From: an uncultured Solobacterium sp.
GTDB taxonomy: Bacteria; Bacillota_I; Bacilli_A; Erysipelotrichales; Erysipelotrichaceae
DNA: 39,081 bases
Assembly: GCA_905194705.1 (NCBI GenBank)
Contig: CAJJTI010000003.1
Span: forward strand, 1 to 39,081
Direction: 5' to 3'
The notes under the pieces are model-generated. The model was not told the DNA's origin. It worked only from the letters and a program-made list of their open reading frames with translations, and did not search any database. The position numbers and the translations under genes were made by a program. Below, piece by piece: positions 1 through 8,799 of the stretch; position 1 is the stretch's first letter, and each line of letters begins with the position of its first letter.

Positions 1-55
1 AACATGTTGTCTCTACTCTTTGATTATTTATGGTCACAGACGTGACCTTTTTTTA
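1..55. repeat. Left copy of 55-bp inverted end repeat
   Basis: Bases 1-55 are the exact reverse complement of 39027-39081; the match ends at base 56. The copy contains a hairpin plus T-run. Read on the minus strand it also reproduces the last codons and stop of the DUF1836 gene that ends at the right edge. Since the outer boundary is the window edge, the true repeat may be longer. It may be a genuine inverted repeat or the shared vertex of an assembly graph. Confidence 0.9.
32..54 (+). terminator. Rho-independent terminator at left edge
   Basis: GGTCAC (32-37), loop AGAC, GTGACC (42-47), then seven T. On the plus strand this would end transcription of a gene lying left of the window. The same hairpin, inverted, is at 39028-39050. 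Confidence 0.7.
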
Positions 56-120
56 CCACTTCCCCTATTTAATTCTTTTTGTTTACTGTTTAAATATGTA
101 CGGCAAAACCTATATAGCTA

Positions 121-315
121 TGTATAGTTAAAGAAACAGATAAAGAGAACTATTATGCTGTAGAACATGAAATCATTATCAAAATGATAAAGTTGTAATA
201 TCAGCAAAAGATTTTGAAAGAAACTTCTGCTATTTTAAATAAAGAAAGAAAAGCAGGATATCAAGAAAATATAATAAATGACTATATAAAAGATATTAAA
301 AAGCGGAATGATTGA
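121..315 (+). pseudogene. Possible remnant of an unknown coding sequence
   Basis: One plus-strand frame is open from 121 to 315 except for a single TAA at 196-198, and it has no start codon. The downstream part reads as a lysine- and glutamate-rich, helical-looking C-terminus (for example KERKAGYQENIINDY) ending at TGA 313-315. The composition resembles protein more than random AT-rich DNA, but no family is recognised. It may be the tail of a decayed gene cut off by the repeat at the left edge, or chance. The rest of the first 350 bases holds only the end repeat and the hup terminator. Confidence 0.22.
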
Positions 316-328
316 CTCACTCCGCTTT
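295..328 (-). terminator. Terminator of hup
   Basis: Read on the minus strand, AAAGCGGA (328-321) pairs with TCCGCTTT (307-300), followed by further T residues. It lies 24 bases past the hup stop codon. Confidence 0.75.
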
Positions 329-351
329 ATACATATTTATATAGTATTTAA

Positions 352-624
352 TTATTTAACAGATTCTTTAAGAGCTTTAGCTACTTTGAAGCTAACTACT
401 TTGCTGGCTGGAATTTCAATTGTTTCTTTTGTAGCTGGGTTAACGCCTTTACGAGCAGCACGTTCCTTAACTGTGAATTTACCAAAACCTGATAAATCAA
501 CTGTTTCACCATTTACTAGTGTTTCAGCAATAGCAGCGAATACTGTGTCAACTGTTTCTTTAGCACTTACTTTTGTTGTACCTGTCTTTTCAGCAACAAC
601 ATCAATTAATTCTTTCTTTGTCAT
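352..624 (-). CDS. hup: HU family DNA-binding protein
   Basis: A 90-residue histone-like protein that binds and bends DNA as a dimer and compacts the nucleoid. The start MTKKELIDVVAEKTG, the central GFGKF turn and the NPATKE-IEIPA stretch of the DNA-binding arm are typical of bacterial HU, and the length equals the family norm. AAGGAGA precedes the ATG at a good distance. The gene has its own promoter (666-693) and terminator, so it is probably monocistronic. An IHF subunit is less likely in this type of organism. Confidence 0.96.
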   Translation of the reverse strand: MTKKELIDVVAEKTGTTKVSAKETVDTVFAAIAETLVNGETVDLSGFGKFTVKERAARKGVNPATKETIEIPASKVVSFKVAKALKESVK

Positions 625-665
625 TTGTGTGTCTCCTTAATCGCACAATATATGTGCTTAATAAT

Positions 666-693
666 GTTATATAAAAATAGAACAATATGTCAA
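666..693 (-). promoter_or_regulatory. Promoter of hup
   Basis: On the minus strand a perfect -35 TTGACA (693-688) is followed after 16 bp by TATAAC (671-666). Between promoter and ribosome site the leader can form a small hairpin, GCACA-TATAT-TGTGC (657-643), ending a few bases before AAGGAGA. Confidence 0.65.
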
Positions 694-705
694 TAAAAAT
701 AAGCC

Positions 706-2451
706 TTAAATACGATGTTTTAACATCTTTCCTGCATATACATTTGATAATTGTTTCTTATGGTCAATTGTTAATGAACCATTTACTAATACATAGTCAA
801 TTCCTTCAGGATATTGAAGCGGATTATCTTCTTCATCATGACTATACAAGTTGTTTTTGTCTAGAATTGTAATATCTGCATAATACCCTTCTTTTAAAAT
901 TCCTCTTTCTTTGATATTAAAACGGTCTGCTACATATCCTGTGATTTGATGAATACTCTTTTCAAATGTTTCTTTTGGATGCTTTGTTAACCAACGGATC
1001 ATGCAGGACATATTCATTGGGTTTGGTAACATGGCTAAATCTTCATTTAAACCAATATTTGTATCAAAGCTTGTAGATAAACCATCAGCACAAGGCATTG
1101 CTAAACGGTGTCTGCATAATATTTCATTTGATAATCCAGCATCAGGCAAAGCCATATCGGCACACATATCAGGATCTTCCATAAATAAATCTAAAGCTAC
1201 ATCTAATGGTTGTTGATTAAGTTCTTTGGCATATGTAATAAATGTCTTCCCTATCGCTTCTTTACGTGTCTTATGTTTACGAATAATTAATACAGGATAA
1301 ATACTTGTTGGTATATTATTATCATCTAAAACAGGGTAATTACCACTACTTGCTAAAGTACGAATCATCTTGCGAACATCTTGAGCACGAAGAGCTTCAG
1401 CTAATTTTTCTCTACTACCGCATAATAGTACAAATGGTCTTAAGAAAGCAGCAAAATATGGTACTGTCATATCCATTGAGTATGGACTAGGAATAACATC
1501 ATATGATAAATCTAACCCTTTTTGTTCCATTTCCTCAAAATAAGCAAGAGTATCTCTAGCAGCTTGAGCATTTTCTTCAGCAGTAGTTCCCATACCTAAT
1601 GTATGAACATGTGATACATTAGCACGAATTCCAGCTTCTAAAGCTTCTTCTAACATATCTTTATAACCACCCATTCTATCTGGTTTACCAGTTTTTAAAT
1701 CATAATTTCGTGTATGAGAAGCAAATATACCATTGTATTTTTTGACAACTTTAAGCATTCTGATTGTTTCTTCTTTTGTGGCAAAAGGGCCTGGAACGTA
1801 GTTAGGATCAGTACCAGTAGAAATGCCAAAAGCACCTTCTTTCATGCAATCTTCTGTAAGAGCCTCTAATTTATCTAACTCTTCAGTTGTAGCTTCTCTA
1901 CAACAATCCATCCCCATTACAGTTCCTCTAATCGCACTATAGCCAACTAATGGAACGATATTAGCTGCCATGCCATTTTTGTTGCAACGGTCAATATATT
2001 CTCCAAAGCTGTGCCAATCCATATCAATTCCATACTGATGCTTTAATGCTTTTGCACCTGCTTTTTTAGGTAATAATAATGTCACATTAGAAAAATATTC
2101 TGGTGCTGCTTCAAACGATACTTTTGAATCAACAATCGCACTTCTATATAATTCATCCCCAACAGGACCAAAGCTATGTCCACAATTTCCACCTACTACG
2201 GTTGTTACACCTTGTTCAAGATAATTAGTAAAGTCTTTGTAGAATAATACTGATAAATCACAATGTGAATGTGGTTCGATAAAACCAGGCGTAACATATT
2301 TATTATTTGCATCTATTAGTTGTTTGCTGGTTTCATTTTGTAAATCACCAATTTTAGTAATCTTATCACCACAGATACCAATATCAGCTTTATAAGCTGT
2401 ATTTCCAGTTCCATCAACAATCATTCCGTTTTTTATAATGACATCAAACAT
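706..2451 (-). CDS. N-acyl-D-amino-acid deacylase (D-aminoacylase family amidohydrolase)
   Basis: A 581-residue zinc amidohydrolase predicted to remove the acyl group from N-acyl-D-amino acids or related N-blocked compounds. It starts with the typical VIIKNGMIVDGTG strand, carries HSH metal ligands (about residues 61 and 63) and the NCG motif (Cys90) that matches the metal-bridging cysteine of D-aminoacylases. Later SHTR and VSHVH histidines and a C-terminal PCADG aspartate complete the set. A GTG at 2460 is in frame, but it lies inside the ribosome site GAGGTG, so the ATG at 2451 is chosen. It follows the LysR gene by about 10 bp and is probably co-transcribed and controlled by it. Dihydroorotase or dihydropyrimidinase are less likely because of the NCG motif. 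The substrate is not known. Confidence 0.87.
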   Translation of the reverse strand: MFDVIIKNGMIVDGTGNTAYKADIGICGDKITKIGDLQNETSKQLIDANNKYVTPGFIEPHSHCDLSVLFYKDFTNYLEQGVTTVVGGNCGHSFGPVGDELYRSAIVDSKVSFEAAPEYFSNVTLLLPKKAGAKALKHQYGIDMDWHSFGEYIDRCNKNGMAANIVPLVGYSAIRGTVMGMDCCREATTEELDKLEALTEDCMKEGAFGISTGTDPNYVPGPFATKEETIRMLKVVKKYNGIFASHTRNYDLKTGKPDRMGGYKDMLEEALEAGIRANVSHVHTLGMGTTAEENAQAARDTLAYFEEMEQKGLDLSYDVIPSPYSMDMTVPYFAAFLRPFVLLCGSREKLAEALRAQDVRKMIRTLASSGNYPVLDDNNIPTSIYPVLIIRKHKTRKEAIGKTFITYAKELNQQPLDVALDLFMEDPDMCADMALPDAGLSNEILCRHRLAMPCADGLSTSFDTNIGLNEDLAMLPNPMNMSCMIRWLTKHPKETFEKSIHQITGYVADRFNIKERGILKEGYYADITILDKNNLYSHDEEDNPLQYPEGIDYVLVNGSLTIDHKKQLSNVYAGKMLKHRI

Positions 2452-2462
2452 AATTTTCACCT

Positions 2463-3353
2463 CTATTTCATTGGTTCGTATGACATTAACTCTTCACAAA
2501 TTGTACGATATCTTTTAGAAAATATACTATTTTTATTCCAAATAAACGAAGTATCGTGATGTAATGGTAAATTTTGAATGTTTACTTCTTTTAAAGCACC
2601 ACTAGCTAACTCTTCTGAAGCAGCTAAGCGGTAAATAAAGGCAATACCACAATCATTTTTTAATAATGAAATAATAGAAGAAATACTTTCTACTTCAACA
2701 TAGTTTTTAAAATCAGAATAAGTTAAATTATATGTTTTTAGATAGCTGTCTAATAAATCTCTTGTGCCAGCACCCTTTTCTCTTAAAAATATTCTTTCAT
2801 CTAATAAATCTTCAATACGGCTTACTTTATGAGCAAATTTATGATTTTTAGCACATACACATACAAAATTATCGGTATAGTAATGTAATTGTTCATATTT
2901 TTTAGATGGGTAATATCCTTCAATTAATGCAAAGTGAATCTCCCCTTTTACGAGTTTTTCTAATATCTGTTTAGCATTTCCATATAAGATATGCATATTG
3001 ATTTCGGGATGGTTTTTTAAAAATAAAGATAATGGTTTAGCTAGAGCATATTCACCAACAGTTAACGTTACACCAAAGGTTAAATGGAATGTTGAAGGTT
3101 GATCATGCATGAGTTTAATCATCATTTCTTCATCATTACGAATGACTGTCATTGTTTCTAATAAGACTTTTCCTGCTTTAGTTAAAGATAATTTTCTATC
3201 TTGATAAGTAAATAGTTTTGTATTATACCTTTCTTCAAGAAAACGAATATGTTGGCTGACAGCAGGTTGAGTAATATGTAGAGCTTGAGAAGCCTTTGTA
3301 TAGTTCATATACTCGCAAACACATAGGAAAGTTTCAATTCTTTGATCAATCAT
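2463..3353 (-). CDS. LysR family transcriptional regulator
   Basis: A 296-residue regulator with an N-terminal winged helix-turn-helix (about residues 1-60, with YTKASQALHITQPAVSQHI as recognition region) and a C-terminal periplasmic-binding-protein-like effector domain (about 90-290). GGAGG precedes the ATG. It is first in a minus-strand unit with the deacylase gene and divergent from the PII-like/antiporter pair. LysR proteins usually act on the divergent promoter and on their own, so the 107-bp region 3354-3460 is the expected site. The effector is unknown; an acyl-amino acid or a sign of ionic stress would fit the neighbours, by inference only. Confidence 0.93.
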   Translation of the reverse strand: MIDQRIETFLCVCEYMNYTKASQALHITQPAVSQHIRFLEERYNTKLFTYQDRKLSLTKAGKVLLETMTVIRNDEEMMIKLMHDQPSTFHLTFGVTLTVGEYALAKPLSLFLKNHPEINMHILYGNAKQILEKLVKGEIHFALIEGYYPSKKYEQLHYYTDNFVCVCAKNHKFAHKVSRIEDLLDERIFLREKGAGTRDLLDSYLKTYNLTYSDFKNYVEVESISSIISLLKNDCGIAFIYRLAASEELASGALKEVNIQNLPLHHDTSFIWNKNSIFSKRYRTICEELMSYEPMK

Positions 3354-3460
3354 ATAACCTCCATAAAGATATTTTATAGATATATCATAATATATAATTA
3401 TAAATTTGTTATATAATCCCCTATAATTTTCATCCGAGGGATAAAGAAAAGAGGATTACT
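3354..3460. promoter_or_regulatory. Divergent LysR control region
   Basis: A very AT-rich stretch between lysR and the PII-like gene. It has two TATAAT hexamers on the plus strand (3412-3417 and 3422-3427) and an imperfect dyad around 3375-3391 (TTATAGATATATCATAA) with the T-N11-A spacing of LysR sites. No convincing -35 box was found. AGAGGA precedes the start at 3461. Confidence 0.4.
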
Positions 3461-3802
3461 ATGCAGTTATTAGTACATATTACAAATCATGAAGATGTTG
3501 TAAATCCTATCATGGTTAAATTTGCTAAAGCAGGACTTCATGGCGCTACGGTTGTAGATTGTGAAGGAATGTTAAAGTCATTAAATGAAGACAGTGTTGA
3601 TGCACCAGCTATTTTTGGTGGATTACGTCAATTTATGAATCCTGGTCGTCAACAAAATAAGATGATTTTTGTTGTCATGAAAGATGAAGAAATTCAAACA
3701 GCTATTGATATCATTCATGAAGTATCAGGTGATATGAAATTACCTAATACAGGTATCTTATTTACATTACCAATTACTAGATGGGAAGTGTCTAAGAACT
3801 AA
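3461..3802 (+). CDS. PII-like (GlnB-fold) regulatory protein
   Basis: A 113-residue protein beginning with a beta strand (MQLLVHIT), a helix ending in AGLHGATVVDCEGM, a variable loop, then a second strand-helix-strand half (MIFVVMKDEEIQTAIDIIHE). This is the ferredoxin-like pattern and length of PII-like proteins. The GATVV-x-x-EGM segment resembles the same region of GlnB, but the uridylylated tyrosine loop of true GlnB is not evident. It lies 2 bp before an antiporter gene. PII-like proteins paired with transporters usually bind a nucleotide and gate the partner, so regulation of the antiporter is inferred. The ligand is unknown. Confidence 0.7.
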   Translation: MQLLVHITNHEDVVNPIMVKFAKAGLHGATVVDCEGMLKSLNEDSVDAPAIFGGLRQFMNPGRQQNKMIFVVMKDEEIQTAIDIIHEVSGDMKLPNTGILFTLPITRWEVSKN

Positions 3803-3804
3803 TT

Positions 3805-4980
3805 ATGAATACTTTATTTTATTTAGCTGTAGCAATGCTTGCAGGACTTTTAATGACTCGTGTTACACGTCTTGTTAAACTTCCAAATGTAACAGCATAT
3901 TTGATAGCAGGTGTCTTAATTGGTCCTTGCGTATTAAAATTAGTTCCAGAAGCTGAATTAAATAACTTCAGTATTATTACAGAAGCAGCCTTAGGTTTTA
4001 TCGCATTCTCTATTGGTGACCAGTTTAAACTATCAAGCTTAAAAGCACTTGGTAAATCAGCATTAATTATTACCGCATTAGAATCACTTGGTGCTGTTGT
4101 GGTTGTAATGAGTATTACATTGTTACTCGGATTTGATCCAATCGTATGTGTTATGTTAGGTGCATTAAGTGCATCTACTGCTCCAGCTGCTACATTATTA
4201 ATTGTTCGTCAATATAAGACAAGTGGTCCATTAACAGATATGTTATTACCAGTTGTTGCGGCAGATGATGCGACAGGATTAATTGCTTATTCTATCTGTG
4301 TAAATATTGCACTTGGCATGGTAAATCATGATCCATTCAGTGTAATAAATACAATCTTAATTCCACTTGTAGATATTGTGTTAGCGTTACTTGTTGGTGC
4401 TTTAATCGGTTTTGCTTTAGCACTAAGTAATAAATATTTTAAAAGTCATACAAACCGTATGTCATTAGCAATTGCTGCAGTATTCTTAGGAGTAGGTGTT
4501 GCGGATCACTTTGGTTTATCAAATCTATTACTATGTATGGCAATGGGCGCAGTATATGTTAACTTAAGGGATGATGCCGAAAGAGTACTTGGTTGTATCG
4601 ATGATTGGACATATCCGTTATTCATGTTATTCTTTGTTATCTCTGGTGCAGAACTAAACTTAGCAACACTACCAAAAGTAGGTTTAATTGGTATTATCTA
4701 TATCTTTGCAAGATTTGGTGGAAAGTTCCTTGGTTCTTGGATTGGTGGAACTATTACTCATCAACCTCCAGTTGTAAAAGACAATATTGGCTGGGCTTTG
4801 ATGCCTCAAGCTGGTGTTGCAATTGGTATGGCAACGATGGCTCTTGCTCAACTTCCATTAGAATATGGTCAACAAATTCAAACAGTTATCTTAAGTGCAA
4901 CGCTTGTATATGAAATTGTAGGACCTATTGCAAGTAAGAACGCTCTTAAACGAGCTGGAGAAATTCATACTGAAGGTTAA
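3805..4980 (+). CDS. CPA2-type cation:proton antiporter
   Basis: A 391-residue integral membrane protein with about 11-12 hydrophobic segments, of the Na+/H+ exchanger (KefB/GerN-like) family. The first segments carry the usual VTAYLIAGVLIGP motif. The centre contains ADDATG, where two adjacent aspartates match the ion-binding site of electrogenic CPA2 members. There is no C-terminal RCK/TrkA domain; the protein ends soon after the last helix. The separate PII-like gene just upstream may take over that regulatory role. The substrate is Na+ or K+ against H+; the sequence does not decide which. Confidence 0.88.
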   Translation: MNTLFYLAVAMLAGLLMTRVTRLVKLPNVTAYLIAGVLIGPCVLKLVPEAELNNFSIITEAALGFIAFSIGDQFKLSSLKALGKSALIITALESLGAVVVVMSITLLLGFDPIVCVMLGALSASTAPAATLLIVRQYKTSGPLTDMLLPVVAADDATGLIAYSICVNIALGMVNHDPFSVINTILIPLVDIVLALLVGALIGFALALSNKYFKSHTNRMSLAIAAVFLGVGVADHFGLSNLLLCMAMGAVYVNLRDDAERVLGCIDDWTYPLFMLFFVISGAELNLATLPKVGLIGIIYIFARFGGKFLGSWIGGTITHQPPVVKDNIGWALMPQAGVAIGMATMALAQLPLEYGQQIQTVILSATLVYEIVGPIASKNALKRAGEIHTEG

Positions 4981-5005
4981 AATACTTCAAAATAAAAAAG
5001 CTTTT

Positions 5006-7090
5006 TTAACGCTCTTTTGTTATAAGTCGTTTTCCTAAGCAGCTTAGAATTTCATTACTGATAGTATTTGTTTCTTGGGCAATAGTTGATACGTTGATTA
5101 AATCGCCGAATATTGTGACAATATCATTAATTTGAACATTTGGTATATCTGTTACATCAATCATCATTTGATCCATACATATTCTTCCAGCAACAGGAAC
5201 AGTTTGATGATGAATTTCAATAATAGAATTATGATTAGATAATAATCGAGGCAATCCATCAGCATACCCTATTGGTAATACTGCAATCAAACTATCACGA
5301 TTACAAGTATACGTTCTTCCATACCCGATTGTTTCATTTTTCTTTACTTTTCTAAGTAGTACTACTTTTGTTTTTAAAGATAATACTGGTTTTAAATCAG
5401 GATGAAGAATAGTATTTTCATTTGCAGAAGAAACACCATATAATGAAATCCCAATTCTTACATAATCACATTTCAAATACGAATAGTTTAATAATCCAGA
5501 ACTGCTTTGAATATGTATTTTTAGATGTGTAGTATCAATATTATCAATAGCTTTATAAAATGAATGAATTTGTAATTTTGTAAATGCAATATCTTCTTCT
5601 TTTAAACTGTCTGATACACATAAATGAGTAAAAATACCAGTAGTATGTATATATTTGAAATTCATTATCTTTTGAATAAATACATTTTCATCACAAGGAA
5701 TTCCTATCCTATGCATACCGGTATCTATTGCGATATGAGCATCTATTTTTATTTTTCTTTGTTCAAGTTCTAAAGCATATTCATAACTGATTAGAGTTTG
5801 TGTCAAATGATATTTTTTTAAGTCATAAATACGACTAGGATCTGTATAACCTAGAATAAGAATCAAAGATCTAATACCGTATTTTCTTAATGAAATAGCT
5901 TCATCTATTGTCGCAACAGCAAATGCTTTAATACCTATTTTTTCAAGATGTGAAGCGATGATAAATGCATTATGACCATAAGCATCAGCTTTTACTACAG
6001 CCATGACTTCTGATTCTTTTTGCATATACTTTTTTAATTCAAATACATTATGTTCTAATGCTTTTGTATCTATAACAATTGATGATCTTTCTAACTTTGA
6101 GGTTTTTCTTTCTTTTTTAAAACAAGAAATAAAGACACTGATTGAAAAAGAAAGTATTGTAACTAAGAAAAAGAAAAGAAGATGACAATCCTTGATGATT
6201 TCTGTATGTGCAAATTTACATATACCACGAATAATGATAATGCATATAGGATGAATAATATAAACTAGTGAGGTTACAGTTCTAATATTATCAGGTAGAT
6301 GTAAATGTAAAGACAGAAGATATATAAACAAGTAATAAACAGCAGGTATTAGTAATAAATACATACTGTCAAAGCGAATAATATTTTCTTGATGAGATAA
6401 ATAACATTCAAGTAACATACCTATTGTAAATACAATAAATAATATTAAAGATTTTTTTGTTTGAATCTTTTCGGTATGGTCATGTATATAACCACCTAAT
6501 ACAAAAAATAGTGGTGCAAAGAATAAACCATTTCTTGTATAATCAAAACCAGTAAATAAAAATGTATAAATATTTTTTATCGCAGGAATAGAAGTAAAAA
6601 TACCATAATATGTATCACCACCAAGTCCAATGAAATAAAGAATAAAAGTAATGATAAATGAAATACGATAATCATATTTTTTAACTAGATAATATGCAAT
6701 TAAGCTGCCAAGTATACAGCTTGGAAAATACCACAAATGATAAAATGTACCATCAAAAAATATATCCTGTAAAAAAGCAGGTAATGAAAACACGTTAAAA
6801 TAACCACTATATAAATTGACAGGAAGATATATCAGTATGCTAATAAAATAAAGAAGACATAACTTCTTTTCAAATTGAATTAGATGATATGAATTCTCTG
6901 TATATTTTCTGATTAAGAAAAATCCTGATGTCACAAAGAAAAAAGGTACTGCAAGTCTACATAATCCACGAGTAAATAATAAATCTATATCCTTATTAAT
7001 TTGATATAAAGGAGCAGTATGTATCGCAATAACAAAAATACATGCAATGATACGAAAGAAATCGATACCAGTATAATGTTTTGTGTTCAT
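5006..7090 (-). CDS. vanT: VanT-type membrane serine/alanine racemase
   Basis: A 694-residue fusion. Residues 1 to about 325 form an acyltransferase-3-like membrane domain with about 10 hydrophobic helices. Residues about 335-694 are a PLP alanine-racemase-fold enzyme with the Schiff-base lysine in AVVKADAYGH (Lys367), DTGMHRIG and the catalytic tyrosine region IGYGRTYT (about Tyr590). This architecture is diagnostic of VanT, which supplies D-serine for D-Ala-D-Ser precursors in VanC/E/G-type glycopeptide resistance. The ATG follows the vanXY stop after one base, without a clear Shine-Dalgarno site, so translation is probably coupled. It is last in the operon, convergent with the antiporter gene with only 25 bp between. 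Activity on L-serine rather than L-alanine is inferred from context. Confidence 0.93.
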   Translation of the reverse strand: MNTKHYTGIDFFRIIACIFVIAIHTAPLYQINKDIDLLFTRGLCRLAVPFFFVTSGFFLIRKYTENSYHLIQFEKKLCLLYFISILIYLPVNLYSGYFNVFSLPAFLQDIFFDGTFYHLWYFPSCILGSLIAYYLVKKYDYRISFIITFILYFIGLGGDTYYGIFTSIPAIKNIYTFLFTGFDYTRNGLFFAPLFFVLGGYIHDHTEKIQTKKSLILFIVFTIGMLLECYLSHQENIIRFDSMYLLLIPAVYYLFIYLLSLHLHLPDNIRTVTSLVYIIHPICIIIIRGICKFAHTEIIKDCHLLFFFLVTILSFSISVFISCFKKERKTSKLERSSIVIDTKALEHNVFELKKYMQKESEVMAVVKADAYGHNAFIIASHLEKIGIKAFAVATIDEAISLRKYGIRSLILILGYTDPSRIYDLKKYHLTQTLISYEYALELEQRKIKIDAHIAIDTGMHRIGIPCDENVFIQKIMNFKYIHTTGIFTHLCVSDSLKEEDIAFTKLQIHSFYKAIDNIDTTHLKIHIQSSSGLLNYSYLKCDYVRIGISLYGVSSANENTILHPDLKPVLSLKTKVVLLRKVKKNETIGYGRTYTCNRDSLIAVLPIGYADGLPRLLSNHNSIIEIHHQTVPVAGRICMDQMMIDVTDIPNVQINDIVTIFGDLINVSTIAQETNTISNEILSCLGKRLITKER

Positions 7091-7091
7091 A

Positions 7092-7781
7092 TTATTCTTT
7101 TGTCACAATAAAACCATCCACATTATTACCAGAGCAAACAGTATCTAATGAGGTAATCGTTTTCTCAAAATAAATATTATAGTGGTGATATTTTAAAGGA
7201 TTTTCTTTTGTGTATTTCTTTATGATATCAATATATTCTTCTAAGCATAGGTTATGTTCAGTGATATATTCTGCATGGGGACAGCCAACATATCGAAAAT
7301 GCCATGGCTCATGAGAGATACCAGTTATTTCTTCCTTCTCTTTACCATATCTTTCAATAAGACCATATTTTGAGGCTGTATTTCTAAATTCTTGAGCAAT
7401 ACCATCATAAGGAAAATCAGGACGAATAAAATCAATATTTTCTTGATTAATTCCAACATCTAAAGCAAATCCTGTTTGATGTTCACTATGATCTGGTAAA
7501 GCTACATATTTATATGTGAATTCTTTTCCATTTTCTTTTAATGATGAATCAAATAAAGCTGTTTGCTCATCATGAGAACGATAACCACTAACAGGGACAA
7601 TCTTATTTTGTGCGTGAATTTCCATCATGATATTTTGATACGCATCATCTAATTTTTTATTGACTAAAATATTAGAAAATTGATCATCTACAGGTACCAA
7701 GATGCTTTTATCTTCTGTTCTAAATTCATGAGAAGCGTTTACTAATATTAAATCTCCAGAATAAATACTATTTTGTTTCAT
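7092..7781 (-). CDS. vanXY: VanXY/VanY-type D,D-peptidase/carboxypeptidase
   Basis: A zinc M15 peptidase of about 229 residues expected to hydrolyse D-Ala-D-Ala and/or remove the terminal D-Ala, so that only D-Ser precursors persist. Visible motifs are SGYRS (substrate arginine region), SxHxxGxAxD as SEHQTGFALD (zinc ligands His101 and Asp108) and EPWHFRYV (general base Glu158, zinc ligand His161). The ATG at 7781 lies 14 bp inside vanG; a TTG at 7796 would add five residues. No membrane anchor or signal peptide is seen, which favours a cytoplasmic VanXY over a surface VanY. Whether it has both dipeptidase and carboxypeptidase activity cannot be read from sequence. Confidence 0.88.
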   Translation of the reverse strand: MKQNSIYSGDLILVNASHEFRTEDKSILVPVDDQFSNILVNKKLDDAYQNIMMEIHAQNKIVPVSGYRSHDEQTALFDSSLKENGKEFTYKYVALPDHSEHQTGFALDVGINQENIDFIRPDFPYDGIAQEFRNTASKYGLIERYGKEKEEITGISHEPWHFRYVGCPHAEYITEHNLCLEEYIDIIKKYTKENPLKYHHYNIYFEKTITSLDTVCSGNNVDGFIVTKE

Positions 7782-8796
7782 CTGTATATAAACCAATGAT
7801 CTTTTCTAACATATCTGCAAAAGAAAGACCAATTCCTTTCATCATACTTGGAAATCTACTATGTGTGGTAAAGCCGGGTATTGTATTTACTTCATTAAAA
7901 TAAATTGTTTTATCAGCAGTAAAAAACATATCAACTCTGGCAAAACCAGTACAACCTAATGCTTTATATATTTTTAAACCCGTTTCCTGAATTCTTTTTT
8001 CATCTATTTCACTAATTCTGGCTGGCATATGAATCGTAGAAGTTTTAAGATTATATTTTTCTTCAAAGTCAAAGAAGCCTTGAGATAATTCAATTTCATC
8101 AACTCTACCAATTGTATATGTATCGATACCAATAATGGAACAACCAACTTCAAAACCAACAACTTCTTCTTCAATGATGACTTCTTTATCTATTGTAAAA
8201 GCATTTTCTACAGCTTCTTTTAAATCTTCTTTTTTATATATTTTATGAATACCGATAGAAGAACCCGCGTGTACTGGCTTAACAAAAACAGGATAGTTTA
8301 ATACATATGTCTTATCTAATTCATTTCTATGATGAATGACAATAGAACGTGCACATGGAATACCAAGATACGCAACAATTTGATGCGCTCTTTCTTTATC
8401 CATGCATAAGCTTGACGCAAGTACATCACAACCTATTACGGGAATATCAGCAATCTGAAATACTCCCTGCACTGTTCCATCTTCTCCATTTATGCCATGT
8501 AATATAGGTAAAGCATAATCTACAGGTATTTTCTTGCTTTCCGTAATTAAAGCATGATCACTTTTATTTTGACTGACAATCACATTCTGTATATCTTCTT
8601 TATTTTCTCGCCATGTATCATCCAGTAAATTTTCGTATTTACCAGTATAAAGATACCAATCTCCTTCTCTAGTAATACCTAAAGGTAACACTTTATATTT
8701 TGTATGATTGATATTTGTTAAAACAGAATATGCAGATTGAAGTGATATAGAATATTCTGTTGATTTACCACCAAATAATACAACTATTGTTTTCAT
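7768..8796 (-). CDS. vanG: D-alanine--D-serine ligase, VanG-type
   Basis: A 342-residue ATP-grasp ligase. It has the N-terminal FGGKSTEYSISLQSA motif of D-Ala ligases, the HGINGEDG loop, and the C-terminal VNTIPGFT Mg-binding segment. The omega-loop region reads FDFEEKYNLKTS. EKY-type loops are found in D-Ala and D-Ser ligases, and the VanC/VanG group shares this FFDFEEKY-L form, whereas D-lactate ligases (VanA/B) differ. The racemase and VanXY neighbours make D-Ser the likely second substrate. The ribosome site AGGAGATT lies in the last codons of vanW. A housekeeping Ddl is the main alternative, but the operon argues against it. Confidence 0.88.
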   Translation of the reverse strand: MKTIVVLFGGKSTEYSISLQSAYSVLTNINHTKYKVLPLGITREGDWYLYTGKYENLLDDTWRENKEDIQNVIVSQNKSDHALITESKKIPVDYALPILHGINGEDGTVQGVFQIADIPVIGCDVLASSLCMDKERAHQIVAYLGIPCARSIVIHHRNELDKTYVLNYPVFVKPVHAGSSIGIHKIYKKEDLKEAVENAFTIDKEVIIEEEVVGFEVGCSIIGIDTYTIGRVDEIELSQGFFDFEEKYNLKTSTIHMPARISEIDEKRIQETGLKIYKALGCTGFARVDMFFTADKTIYFNEVNTIPGFTTHSRFPSMMKGIGLSFADMLEKIIGLYTDETK

Positions 8797-8799
8797 CGT

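Noticed and set aside
308..640. Plus-strand open frame over the hup gene
   Set aside because: Antisense shadow of HU, which has a full match, ribosome site, promoter and terminator.
2452..2460. GTG at 2460 as start of the deacylase
   Set aside because: The GTG is part of the ribosome site GAGGTG that serves the ATG at 2451.
4605..4913. Second open frame inside the antiporter gene
   Set aside because: Out-of-frame shadow with unnatural composition (many Trp, Cys, Ser); the antiporter frame is clearly the coding one.
4994..5007. AAAAAAGCTTTTTT as a terminator between antiporter and vanT
   Set aside because: A palindrome without loop and almost no GC; too weak to call, although some terminator would be expected here.
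5006..7090. Two separate genes, an acyltransferase and an alanine racemase
   Set aside because: One uninterrupted frame of 694 codons; the fusion is the known VanT layout.
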